Source: WHSW01 sp963767475 (GTDB lineage: Bacteria; Actinomycetota; Thermoleophilia; Solirubrobacterales; 70-9). From it: a stretch of 64,000 nt of DNA. The stretch spans positions 806,001 through 870,000 of the forward strand of contig CAVYEI010000003.1 in assembly GCA_963767475.1 (NCBI GenBank). The letters are read 5' to 3'. Below the pieces are notes generated by a model. The model was not told the origin of the DNA. It was given only the letters and a program-made list of their open reading frames with translations, and searched no databases. Both the position numbers and the translations under genes were made by a program. Of the stretch, positions 33,992-42,171 are shown in pieces (position 1 is the stretch's first letter; every line of letters starts with the position of its first letter).

Positions 33992-35689
33992 ATGGTGCCA
34001 GGGAGGGTGGCTCTTGATTCGCTTCGCAGGGAGGTCGCGAGCTGGCGCGCGGCGCGCCGCCAGGCCGGCGGCAGGTTCGCGACCGCGGCCCGGCTGCAGC
34101 ACCACGCCGGCACGGAGGCGCTGCGCGACTCGATGGCGACGGAGATCGAGCGCCTGGAGCGCAGGATCGACCACCTTCTCGGCCTGATCGCAAATCAGGA
34201 TGCCCGCGCCTCGAGCCACGCCGAGTCGATCGACGCCCTGCGGGCGCGACCGGTGGACGCGATCACGCCGACGATGGCCTGGGTCGAGCAGGCGACACTG
34301 GCGACGACCCCGCTGGTCTCGGTCGTCTTGCCGACGCGCAACCGGGCGCAGTGCCTGCCGACGGCGATCGCCTCCGTCCTCGCCCAGACCTATCCGCGCT
34401 GGGAGCTGCTGATCGTCGACGACGGCAGCGAGGACGAGACCGCGGAGCTGCTGGCCTCGCTCTCCGACCCTCGCCTGCGCACGCTGAGCCTTCCCCACGG
34501 CGGCGTCTCCGCGGCCCGCAACGCGGGGCTGGAGCTCGCCGAGGGGGAGATCGTCGCCTACATCGACGACGACAACACGATGCACCCGGCTTGGCTGAAG
34601 AGCGTCGTCTGGGGGTTCGAGCAGCGGCCCGACGTCGACGTTCTCTACGGCGCCTACGTGATCGACGACCTGGCGCGGACGCGCAAGCGCGGCAGCGGCG
34701 ATCTGCCGACCCTCTGGCTGCACCCCTACCGCCGCGACGCTCTGGCGGAGGCCAACCTCGCCGACATGTCCGCGATCGCGCATCGGGCCGGGCTGCCCGA
34801 GGCGCGCTTCGACGAGAGCCTCGTGCAGATGGGCGACTGGGACCTGCTCGCGCGGCTGACCACCGAAACGGACCCCCTCGTGCTGCCCGCGATCGCCTGC
34901 TTTTACTCGACCCACGCTCCTCACCGGCTCTCCGGCGGGCCGACGCAGTACACCGACGCCGCCGTGGTTCGCCGCCGGGCACGAGAGGCACGGGGCCTCG
35001 ACTCGCCCGCGGACGGCGCGGTGCCGGCGAGCGCCGGGACGATGCTCCGTTCGCTGCTCGACGACGGCCCGCCGCTGAGCTTCGGCGACTGGGCGCTGGG
35101 ACCCGCCGCGCTGGAGGTGATGCTGAAGCTGGTCGACGGCGTCGGCGCCGGCGTCAGCGTGGTCGAATGCGGCTCCGGGGAGAGCACGATCGCGATCGGC
35201 CGCCTCCTGCGCCGGCTCGGCGGCGGGCGCCTGTACTCGCTCGAGCACCACCCCGCCTGGGCCGCCGAGGTCCGCGGGCGAATCGCAGCCGAGGAGCTCG
35301 ACGAGTTCGTCGAGCTGCTGGAGGCGCCGCTCTCCGACCACCCGCTGGCGCCGCCGGGCCATGGCTGGTACGAACTCGGCTCGCTCGCCGCCCTGCCGAA
35401 GCGAATCGACGTGCTGCTGGTCGACGGCCCGCCGACGTCTGCGACCGGCGCCGAGCGGGCGCGCTACCCGGCGCTGGCCGTGCTCGGCGACCGCCTCGCC
35501 CCCGGCGCCGCGGTGATCCTCGACGACATCGGGCGCGAGGGCGAGCGCTGGGTGCTCGAGCGCTGGCAGGCCGAGCATCGGATCAAGTTCGAGCTCCGCG
35601 TTGAGGATGGGGTCGCGATCGGTGTATCTTGCGCCCCCACAGCGGGGGAGCCCGACGAACTGGACGAAAGGGAGCGGACACCACAATGA
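33992..35689 (+). CDS. GT2 glycosyltransferase fused to a C-terminal SAM methyltransferase-like domain
   Basis: This 565-residue protein opens with about 100 residues of basic, coiled-coil-like sequence (residues 1-95). A GT-A domain follows (SVVLPTRNRAQCLPTAI, VDDGSEDETAELL, and AYIDDDNTMHPAW near residue 190). From about residue 350 to 545 a Rossmann domain has VSVVECGSGESTIAIGRLL and LLVDGPP and ends at ILDDIGR, like class I methyltransferases. The fusion suggests one protein adds and methylates a residue, or that the second domain caps the chain. The ATG 33992 follows TAGCGT by eight bases. Its end overlaps the next gene. Confidence 0.82.
   Translation: MVPGRVALDSLRREVASWRAARRQAGGRFATAARLQHHAGTEALRDSMATEIERLERRIDHLLGLIANQDARASSHAESIDALRARPVDAITPTMAWVEQATLATTPLVSVVLPTRNRAQCLPTAIASVLAQTYPRWELLIVDDGSEDETAELLASLSDPRLRTLSLPHGGVSAARNAGLELAEGEIVAYIDDDNTMHPAWLKSVVWGFEQRPDVDVLYGAYVIDDLARTRKRGSGDLPTLWLHPYRRDALAEANLADMSAIAHRAGLPEARFDESLVQMGDWDLLARLTTETDPLVLPAIACFYSTHAPHRLSGGPTQYTDAAVVRRRAREARGLDSPADGAVPASAGTMLRSLLDDGPPLSFGDWALGPAALEVMLKLVDGVGAGVSVVECGSGESTIAIGRLLRRLGGGRLYSLEHHPAWAAEVRGRIAAEELDEFVELLEAPLSDHPLAPPGHGWYELGSLAALPKRIDVLLVDGPPTSATGAERARYPALAVLGDRLAPGAAVILDDIGREGERWVLERWQAEHRIKFELRVEDGVAIGVSCAPTAGEPDELDERERTPQ
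35601..35630 (+). promoter_or_regulatory. sigma-70-like promoter candidate for the amino-acid transporter
   Basis: TTGAGG at 35601-35606 and TATCTT at 35625-35630 are separated by 18 bases, inside the end of the GT-methyltransferase fusion gene. The transcript would have a leader of about 50 bases containing the Shine-Dalgarno at 35667-35674. This would let the importer be expressed independently of the glycan gene. Confidence 0.35.
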
Positions 35690-36534
35690 GAGGAACTCGA
35701 CTTTGGCTGCTGATCGGAATGCTGGCGCTGCTGGCATCCGGTGTTGTGGCTGCAGGATGCGGCGACGACGACAGCTCGACCACGGAGACGTCGGCATCCG
35801 GCGGCGACGTGACCACGATCACCGACGGCACGCTGTTGATCGGCACCGACGCCCCCTATCCCCCGTTCGAGATCGGCACCCCGGACGACCCGGACTTCGG
35901 CGGCTTCGACATCGACATGATCACCGCCGTCTCGGAGAACCTCGGCCTCACACCGGAGTTCCAGGACACCTCGTTCGACACGATCTTCCGCGACGTCGCG
36001 GCGGGCCAGTTCGACATCGTCGCCGCCGCATCGACGATCACCCCGGGACGCCAGAAGACGGTCAACTTCTCCGATCCCTACTACGAGGCCCAGCAGGCGC
36101 TCGTCGTGCCGACCGGCTCCGACATCACCTCGGTCGAGGACCTGGCCGGCAAGATCGTCGGTGCCCAGGATGCGACCACCGGCGAGGCCTACGCCAACGA
36201 CGAGACCGACGCCTCCGAGGTTCGCGGCTACCCCGAGGGCCCGGACGCGATCTCGGCCGTGGTAACCGGCCAGGTCGACGCGACGATCATCGACCAGCCG
36301 GTGGCGGTCGACGCGGTCGAGAAGACGGAGGGAATCGAGATCGCCGCCGAGATCCCCACCAACGAGCTCTATGGCTACGCGCTTTCGAAGGAGAACACCG
36401 CGCTGCTGGATGCCGTGAACACGGCGCTGCAGGAGCTGAAGGACGACGGCACCGTCACCGACATCTACCAGCAGTACTTCCAGTCGGATCCGCCCGAATC
36501 GGTCCTCACCGGAACGACGACCAACCCGGGCTGA
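35686..36534 (+). CDS. polar amino-acid ABC transporter substrate-binding lipoprotein
   Basis: This 282-residue protein has a lipoprotein signal with the lipobox ending AAGC (Cys25), then an acidic/Ser/Thr linker. The family 3 solute-binding domain shows LLIGTDAPYPPFE, FDIDMITAV and FDTIFRDVAAGQFDIV. It captures polar amino acids (Gln/Glu/Arg/His-like) and delivers them to the downstream permease and ATPase. The ATG 35686 has an AAAGGGAG Shine-Dalgarno at 35667-35674. Its ATGA overlap with the GT-methyltransferase fusion may be chance, since a sigma-70-like promoter candidate lies just upstream. Confidence 0.92.
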   Translation: MRGTRLWLLIGMLALLASGVVAAGCGDDDSSTTETSASGGDVTTITDGTLLIGTDAPYPPFEIGTPDDPDFGGFDIDMITAVSENLGLTPEFQDTSFDTIFRDVAAGQFDIVAAASTITPGRQKTVNFSDPYYEAQQALVVPTGSDITSVEDLAGKIVGAQDATTGEAYANDETDASEVRGYPEGPDAISAVVTGQVDATIIDQPVAVDAVEKTEGIEIAAEIPTNELYGYALSKENTALLDAVNTALQELKDDGTVTDIYQQYFQSDPPESVLTGTTTNPG

Positions 36535-36561
36535 CCCAGCTGAATCAACGAAGCAGCATGG

Positions 36562-36586
36562 AAGGGGCGTCAACTTGGCGCCCCTT
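36562..36586 (+). terminator. hairpin between binding-protein and permease genes
   Basis: AAGGGGCG (36562-36569) pairs with CGCCCCTT (36579-36586) around a nine-base loop, followed by only a short T run. It is placed where partial terminators commonly set a higher level of binding protein than of permease and ATPase. It may be a partial terminator or an mRNA-stabilising 3' hairpin. Confidence 0.55.
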
Positions 36587-36638
36587 TCGCATGCGAATAA
36601 TTAGTGTGGCGAGGTAGGGCGGTTCACGGGAGGCGAGA

Positions 36639-37457
36639 TTGACCTTCATCCTCGACTACTACTTCGACTTCAGCGGCATCGTCTTCCAGGACGGGCACTT
36701 CGCCGAGATCATGCGCGGGTTCTGGATCACGATCAAGCTCTCGGTGATCTCCGGAATCCTGGCGCTGGCCTGGGGCCTGGTCCTGGCGGTGCTGCGACAG
36801 CTCCCGGGCAGGCCGCTGGCTCCGATCCGCTGGCTGACGATCGCCTACATCGACGTCTTCCGCGGCATTCCGCTGCTGCTGGTGTTGCTGCTGATCTCGG
36901 GGATCTCGGTGTTCGGCTCGCCGATCGGCGGCGAGGTGCTGCCGAAGTCGCTCGCGAGCCCGACCTGGCTCGGCCAGACCTCCCCGTTCTGGTACGGCGT
37001 CCTCGCGCTCACGATCACCTACGGCGCCTACATGGCCGAGGTCTACCGGGCCGGGATCGAGGCGGTCCCGCGCGGCCAGATGGAGGCTGCGCGATCGCTC
37101 GGCATGAGCCATGGACAGTCGATGCGGTACGTGATCGTGCCGCAGGCGGTGACAAAGGTGATCCCGCCGCTTCTCAACGACTTCATCGCGCTGATGAAGG
37201 ACACCTCGCTGGTCAGCGTGATCGGTGCGATCGAGGTCGTCCAGGCCGGGCGCGACATCCAGGCGGAGTTCTACAACGGCACCGGCCTGGTCATGGGCGC
37301 GATCCTGTTCCTGATCGTGACCATCCCGCTGGCGCGCCTGGTCGACTGGATGATCGCCCGAGAGCAGGCACGAACGCAACGTGGCGGCGCCTCCCGCGAC
37401 AGCGGCGACGAGCCTCCGCTGGTACCGACCGGTGCCCCCGCAGGGGGTCCGGTGTGA
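36639..37457 (+). CDS. polar amino-acid ABC transporter permease (HisM/GlnP type)
   Basis: This 272-residue permease has about five membrane segments. The cytoplasmic EAA loop EAARSLGMSHGQSMRYVI (about residues 148-165) contacts the ATPase. YGAYMAEVYRAGIEAV just before it is typical of His/Glu/Gln permeases. The TTG start at 36639 has a GGGAGG Shine-Dalgarno nine bases upstream. A GC-rich hairpin between this gene and the binding-protein gene would lower its expression relative to the binding protein. One permease gene implies a homodimer. Confidence 0.92.
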   Translation: MTFILDYYFDFSGIVFQDGHFAEIMRGFWITIKLSVISGILALAWGLVLAVLRQLPGRPLAPIRWLTIAYIDVFRGIPLLLVLLLISGISVFGSPIGGEVLPKSLASPTWLGQTSPFWYGVLALTITYGAYMAEVYRAGIEAVPRGQMEAARSLGMSHGQSMRYVIVPQAVTKVIPPLLNDFIALMKDTSLVSVIGAIEVVQAGRDIQAEFYNGTGLVMGAILFLIVTIPLARLVDWMIAREQARTQRGGASRDSGDEPPLVPTGAPAGGPV

Positions 37458-38215
37458 GCGCTGAGAGCGCGATCCTCCGCCTCGATGGCGTGCATAAGCG
37501 CTTCGGCAAGCTCGAGGTGCTGCGCGGCGTCAACCTGGACATCCGCCGGGGCGAGGTCGTCTGCGTGCTCGGCCCGAGCGGATCGGGCAAATCGACGCTG
37601 CTGCGCTGCATCAACCTGCTCGAGCCCCCCGAGGAGGGCCACATCTTCCTCGAAGGTCGCGAGATCACGCATAGCGCGCGTCGCGAGCACCACGAAGACA
37701 TCGATTTCGTCCGCCAGCGGGTCGGGATCGTTTTCCAGCAGTTCAACCTCTTCCCGCACAAGTCGGCGCTCTCCAACGTCGGCCTGGCGCAGACGAAGGT
37801 GCTCAAGCGCAGCTACGCAGAGGCGCGCGAGAAGGCCGAGACGCTGCTGTTCCGGGTCGGGCTTGCCGACAAGCTCCACGAGTTCCCCGACCGCCTTTCC
37901 GGCGGCCAGCAGCAGCGGGTGGCAATCGCCCGGGCCCTGGCCATGGACCCGCACGTGATGCTGTTCGACGAGGTCACCTCGGCGCTCGACCCGGAGCTGG
38001 TGAAGGAGGTGCTCGACGTGATTCGCGAGCTCGCGGCCGAGGGGATGACGATGATCGTCGTCACCCACGAGCTCGGCTTCGCCCGCGAGGTCGGCACCAG
38101 GGTGGTGTTCATGGACGAGGGTGTGATCGTCGAGGAGGGGCGCCCGGCCGACGTCCTGGACAACCCGAAGCAGGAACGTACGCAGCGTTTTCTCGGGCTG
38201 GTCCTCGAACACTGA
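37454..38215 (+). CDS. polar amino-acid ABC transporter ATP-binding protein (GlnQ type)
   Basis: This 253-residue ATPase has Walker A GPSGSGKST, the Q-loop VFQQFNLFPHK, the signature LSGGQQQR, Walker B VMLFDEVTSALDP and the H-loop VTHELGF. It is full length for the GlnQ/HisP family and carries the family's ALDPE segment. The GTG at 37454 overlaps the permease stop as GTGA. It energises uptake by the adjacent permease. Confidence 0.95.
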   Translation: MSAESAILRLDGVHKRFGKLEVLRGVNLDIRRGEVVCVLGPSGSGKSTLLRCINLLEPPEEGHIFLEGREITHSARREHHEDIDFVRQRVGIVFQQFNLFPHKSALSNVGLAQTKVLKRSYAEAREKAETLLFRVGLADKLHEFPDRLSGGQQQRVAIARALAMDPHVMLFDEVTSALDPELVKEVLDVIRELAAEGMTMIVVTHELGFAREVGTRVVFMDEGVIVEEGRPADVLDNPKQERTQRFLGLVLEH

Positions 38216-38272
38216 GGCCGGTACGCTTGCGCCCAGGCATGGAGGTCGGACCACAGGAGATGAATCGCGCCG

Positions 38273-39328
38273 GTGTGGAACTCGTCGCAGGCAACTGACC
38301 CGGACAACGGGGGCTCGTCGCTGGTCAACGCGGCCGAGTTGGTGCTTCCCTGCCTCGAGGCGGTTGACGCACGCTCGGTGATCGAGGTCGGCGCCGGCGG
38401 TGGCGGCCTCACCCGCGAGCTGCTTGCCTGGGCCGCCGGGCGCAACGGCACGGTGACCGCGATCGATCCCTCCCCCGGCGAGGCACTGCTCGAGCTCGCC
38501 GAGCAGAACGCGGCACTCGAGCTGGTCACCCAGACCAGCCACGACGCGCTCCCTTCTCTGCCGCGTGCCGACGCCATCGTGCTCGACGGCGATCACAACC
38601 ACTACACGCTCAGCCGCGAGCTCGAGCTGGCCGCGAACAGCGCCGGTGATCGCCACCTGCCGCTCTTGATCCTGCACGACATCGGCTGGCCGCATGCCCG
38701 CCGCGACACCTATTACGCCCCGGAGCGAATCCCGCCCGAGCACCGCCAGCCGCTGGCCGAGAACGCGTCGCTGGCCCCGGACGAGCCGGGGATCGCGCCG
38801 GGCGGGATCCCGTTCAAGTGGGCCGCGGCCCGGGAGGGCGGCACGAACAACGGCGTGCTCACCGCGATCGAGGAATTCGTCGGTGGCCGCGAGCAGCTCG
38901 ACTTCGCCCAGATCCCGCTGTTCTGGGGGCTCGGGGTGATCTGGGACCGCGGCGCTCCCGGCGCCGACGCCGTCGCCGAGGTCGTCGCGCCGTGGCGCGA
39001 CAACCCGTTGCTCGAGCGCGTGGAACAGCACCGCGTCGCCCATCTTGTCGCGCTCTGCCGGACGCTACGCGAGCTCAGCGATCTCGAGGGCGTCACCGCC
39101 CATCAACAGGCCCTGCTGCGCAGGATGCTCGATTCGAGCGCCTTCGCCACCGGCGAGCGCCTCTCGCGGTTGAAGCAGCGCGGCCATCCGATGTTCTCGC
39201 GCGACCAGATCCGCGAGGCGCTCGGCGAGCTCGGCGAAGCGGAGGCCGAGGAGCTCGCCCGCGAGCGGTCCGAGCCGGGGAGCCTCAGGCAGACGATTCC
39301 TCAGTCGGCCGCCGGCGAAGCTTCCTGA
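38273..39328 (+). CDS. SAM-dependent methyltransferase-like protein of the glycan locus
   Basis: This 351-residue protein has SVIEVGAGGGGLTRELL at about residues 34-50, AIDPSPGEALLEL and DAIVLDGDHNHYTLSREL, as in small class I methyltransferases of cephalosporin-hydroxylase type. About 200 residues of unclassified, charged sequence follow. The GTG at 38273 is preceded by ACAGGAG 14-20 bases upstream, so the start is only probable. An ATG at 38239, eleven bases after TACGCT, opens a different frame of 19 codons. The 3' end overlaps the converging gene by 44 bases. Confidence 0.72.
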   Translation: MWNSSQATDPDNGGSSLVNAAELVLPCLEAVDARSVIEVGAGGGGLTRELLAWAAGRNGTVTAIDPSPGEALLELAEQNAALELVTQTSHDALPSLPRADAIVLDGDHNHYTLSRELELAANSAGDRHLPLLILHDIGWPHARRDTYYAPERIPPEHRQPLAENASLAPDEPGIAPGGIPFKWAAAREGGTNNGVLTAIEEFVGGREQLDFAQIPLFWGLGVIWDRGAPGADAVAEVVAPWRDNPLLERVEQHRVAHLVALCRTLRELSDLEGVTAHQQALLRRMLDSSAFATGERLSRLKQRGHPMFSRDQIREALGELGEAEAEELARERSEPGSLRQTIPQSAAGEAS

Positions 39329-40235
39329 GCAGACGTCCGACGGCCCGCAGCGGCGCCGTGATCCGCCAGCTCCCACTGGCGCGCATCTCCAGCACCTCCT
39401 CCTCGAGCTCCCAGTACTTGACCCTGGCCTCGGCCTCGCGGGCGCCTGACTGGTGCTCGAGCGCGCGCAGCTGAAGCCGCGTCGCGCCCACCTCGGCTTC
39501 GGCCAACCGCGCGCGCTGCTTCCAGTCGAGCCCGTCGGGCCCGGCGCCGGGGAACTTCCCCTCCCACTTGTCGGCCACCTTGATGTGGGCGTCGATCCAA
39601 CCCTGGGCGTCGCCGAGCAGGTCGAGCGAGTGATGGTGGACCACGCGCAGGTTCTGGGTCACGACCTTGCGGCCGGCCTCGCGCGCCTGCAGACAGAGGT
39701 CGTAGTCGTAGCCGTGCAGCTTGCTGCCCAGGGCCTCGTCGAAGCGAAGCTCGCGGATCGCCCACGGCGACATGCCGATGACGAAGCCGTCGATCGAGTC
39801 GACCTCCCCGGTCTGCGACCACGGGGTGGTGTTGTCGGGGTCCCACGACATCGCCGGCACCTCGCCCCCGCCGAACTCCCGGTAGCGGTGGGTGAACGAC
39901 CCCCAGGTCGGCGAGCCCTCCCACCAGGCGATGCTGCGCACCCCGACCGCGCCCGCGGCGCCGACCAGGGCGACCTCGGGATCGGCCAGCGACTCGCGCA
40001 GCTTGGCGCAGAAGTCCGGATCGATGATCTCCGAGTCCTGGTGCAGGAGCACGAGCGCCTCGACGTCTTCGAGCTCAGCGACCCGCTCGAGGATGATGTT
40101 GTAGCTGCGAAACAGCGAGCCGACGCTGACGAAGGGCATCACCTCGGAGTCGGGCTCGCCCGCCAGCCGGATCCCCGGCTCGGCGTAGCTCTGGTACATG
40201 TCGAGGTCGGTTATCGCGGTCGCGAAGACGATCAT
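39285..40235 (-). CDS. GT-A-type glycosyltransferase-like protein with coiled-coil tail
   Basis: This 316-residue protein begins IVFATAITDLDMYQSYAEPG and has LVLLHQDSEIIDPDFC, where LHQDSE takes the place of a DxD motif. GFVIGMSPWAIRELRFDE, GYDYDLCLQAREAG and VVHHHSLDLLG resemble the acceptor end of GT2 enzymes. The last 70 residues are heptad-like and basic. I call it glycosyltransferase-like with moderate certainty. The ATG overlaps the upstream methyltransferase stop as ATGA, and the five genes from 43874 to here are coupled. Confidence 0.75.
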   Translation of the reverse strand: MIVFATAITDLDMYQSYAEPGIRLAGEPDSEVMPFVSVGSLFRSYNIILERVAELEDVEALVLLHQDSEIIDPDFCAKLRESLADPEVALVGAAGAVGVRSIAWWEGSPTWGSFTHRYREFGGGEVPAMSWDPDNTTPWSQTGEVDSIDGFVIGMSPWAIRELRFDEALGSKLHGYDYDLCLQAREAGRKVVTQNLRVVHHHSLDLLGDAQGWIDAHIKVADKWEGKFPGAGPDGLDWKQRARLAEAEVGATRLQLRALEHQSGAREAEARVKYWELEEEVLEMRASGSWRITAPLRAVGRLLRKLRRRPTEESSA

Positions 40236-41041
40236 CCGGCGGCGCAAGATAGCTGGACGGAGCAGATACGCCGCATCGGGTAGTCGGCATACGGCTGAGC
40301 GCCGCGCCAGATCTCGTGCGACTCGGCGGAGACCAGATACGTCTCGGGGTCCTGCTCGGCTAGCGCGAGCGCATCGGCGAGCTCGCGCCGCTCGAGGCCG
40401 AGCGCCGAGCACATCTCCTCCAGCCTGCGCAGGTGCTCGGCGTCGCCCCAGCCGCGCAGCACGTGATCGATCGCGTGGATGTTGCGCGCACCCTGAGCGC
40501 GCGCCGCCGACGCCGCCTCGCCGGCGAGTTCGAGCGGTACGTGCTCGAGCACCGAGATCGAGTACACGGCCGCCTGTTGATCCGCAGCCTCGGCGCTCGG
40601 GTAATGGTCGCGGACGAAGCGCAGCTCGGGGAAGCGCCGCCGGAACTCGTCCAGCTCGACGGGTCCGGTTCCCGACCCGTCATAGGGGTCGACGATCGTC
40701 ACCTGATAGCCGAGGCGAGCGAGGGCCGAGGCGACGAACGGCTCGCCGGCGCCGATCTCGAGCAGTGGCCCGGGCGGCTCGACCGTTGCGAGGATCTCCT
40801 TCAGCGCCCAGCAACGCTGGAGGCTCTTCATGTCGAAGCTGGTGCCGGTGAGCCAGCCGAGGTGCTCGCGGCTGTCGGCGAGGTCGGCGACGGTGCCGAA
40901 GCCGAGCCGGGAGCCGGCCGCGCGCCCGGCGTAGCGATCGCGCGCGCGAGCGAGCGCCTCGTCGCTCGGGGCGTCGGACACCTCCTCCGGCGCTCGCGGT
41001 GCCCTCGTCAGGCGACCGCGGATGCGGGCCAGCGTGCTCAC
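40232..41041 (-). CDS. SAM-dependent methyltransferase-like protein
   Basis: This 269-residue protein has a basic N-terminus. The Rossmann motif PLLEIGAGEPFVASALARLG starts near residue 93, followed by VTIVDPYDGSG and YSISVLEHVPLELAG. The ISVLEHV block is the typical post-motif strand of class I methyltransferases. GTG 41041 overlaps the GT4 stop as GTGA. The acceptor is unknown; sugar O-methylation is the simplest inference. Confidence 0.8.
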   Translation of the reverse strand: MSTLARIRGRLTRAPRAPEEVSDAPSDEALARARDRYAGRAAGSRLGFGTVADLADSREHLGWLTGTSFDMKSLQRCWALKEILATVEPPGPLLEIGAGEPFVASALARLGYQVTIVDPYDGSGTGPVELDEFRRRFPELRFVRDHYPSAEAADQQAAVYSISVLEHVPLELAGEAASAARAQGARNIHAIDHVLRGWGDAEHLRRLEEMCSALGLERRELADALALAEQDPETYLVSAESHEIWRGAQPYADYPMRRICSVQLSCAAG

Positions 41042-42171
41042 CCCACAACCCTCTCGTATAGAGCCGCGAGACGACTCGAGCTGGCGCCCCAGTCGAGCCG
41101 CTGGAGGGCGAACTCGCGCCCGGCGGCGCCGATCTGCCGCGCCAGCGCGCGATCCTCGACCAGGGGCTCGAGCCGGTCGGCGATCTCGGTCGCCCGGCCC
41201 TCGGCGAGCAGCAGCGCGTTGACCCCGTCGGAGAGCTCGTCGGCGATGTTGCACGCCGGCAGCAGCACGGGCTTGCCCGAGACCAGGAACTCGGGCAGCT
41301 TCGCCGGCAGCCGGTAGCGGTTGAAGTCGTCGGGCGCCCCCGGCTGGATCAGCGCGTCGGCCATCCGCAGGTAGGCCGGGACCTCATGCCACGGCCGCGC
41401 CTCGATCTCCAGCTCGGCCGCGCGCAGGGTCTCGAAGCTCGGGTCCGGGCCCTCGGTGAAATCGTCTCCCAGCCGCACCAGGCGCACCCGATGGCCGCGC
41501 CGGCGAAGCAGCGCCACGGAGAGATAGAGGCTGAGCATGTCCCGTTCGTTGGCGGAGTGCAGGTTCCCCGGGTAGACGACGACGAAATCCTTCTCCTCGA
41601 GGCCGACCTCGGCGCGATCGATCGTCACCCCGCTGGGGGCAAAGCGATCGCCGTCGACCCCGGGGACCAGCGGCTGGGTCTCGGTCATCTGCGCGAACCG
41701 GGCCAGCTCCCGCGTGATCACGGTGACCACGCTGGCCCGGCGAAGGAACTCCGGGTACCGCGTCGGGTGCACGGTGCCGTCGGTGACCACGCGGTCCTGG
41801 AGGCGCAGCGGCAGCCGCTCGATGGCGTCGTAATCGAGCCCGACCGTGGCCGCGAGCAGCAGCTCCTCGTTGTCCTCGAGGTGAACCAGGAAGGGCGTGC
41901 GGCCACCGTTGCTGGCCGCCTCGACCAGCTTTCGGACCCCCTCGCGCGGAGTCCAGGCGTGAATCAGGTCGAAGCCGCGGCGATCGCGCCGCAGCGCCCG
42001 CGGACCGATGCACCCGAACCGCGGCTCACCGACGCGGAGCACCCGATCCACGGGGCCGGGGGCGCAGACCACGGGCTCGAAGCCGAGCTCGGCGAGCTCG
42101 TTGGCGAAGTGGAACACCTGCACGCCGCTGTTGCAGTCGAAGGGGCCGTGGAGGACGAACAGGACCCTCAC
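41038..42171 (-). CDS. GT4 family glycosyltransferase
   Basis: This 377-residue GT-B enzyme begins VLFVLHGPFDCNSGVQVFHF and has the interdomain LVPGVDGDRF and VVVYPGNLHSANERDML. The C-terminal donor site is DDFNRYRLPAKLPEFLVSGK followed by P-V-L-L-P. The usual E-x7-E pattern is weak: the motif reads KLPEFLVSGKPVL with a single clear Glu. Start GTG 42171 overlaps the upstream GT2 stop as GTGA. Probably adds an internal residue to the glycan. Confidence 0.87.
   Translation of the reverse strand: MRVLFVLHGPFDCNSGVQVFHFANELAELGFEPVVCAPGPVDRVLRVGEPRFGCIGPRALRRDRRGFDLIHAWTPREGVRKLVEAASNGGRTPFLVHLEDNEELLLAATVGLDYDAIERLPLRLQDRVVTDGTVHPTRYPEFLRRASVVTVITRELARFAQMTETQPLVPGVDGDRFAPSGVTIDRAEVGLEEKDFVVVYPGNLHSANERDMLSLYLSVALLRRRGHRVRLVRLGDDFTEGPDPSFETLRAAELEIEARPWHEVPAYLRMADALIQPGAPDDFNRYRLPAKLPEFLVSGKPVLLPACNIADELSDGVNALLLAEGRATEIADRLEPLVEDRALARQIGAAGREFALQRLDWGASSSRLAALYERVVG

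Noticed and set aside
33228..36534. Possible integrated element boundary around the amino-acid transporter
   Set aside because: No integrase, transposase, direct repeats or tRNA fragment is visible, and composition does not change.
38239..38297. Short open frame from ATG 38239 after TACGCT
   Set aside because: Nineteen codons in a different frame from the clear methyltransferase-like protein. It could be a leader peptide or the trace of an indel, but nothing supports either.
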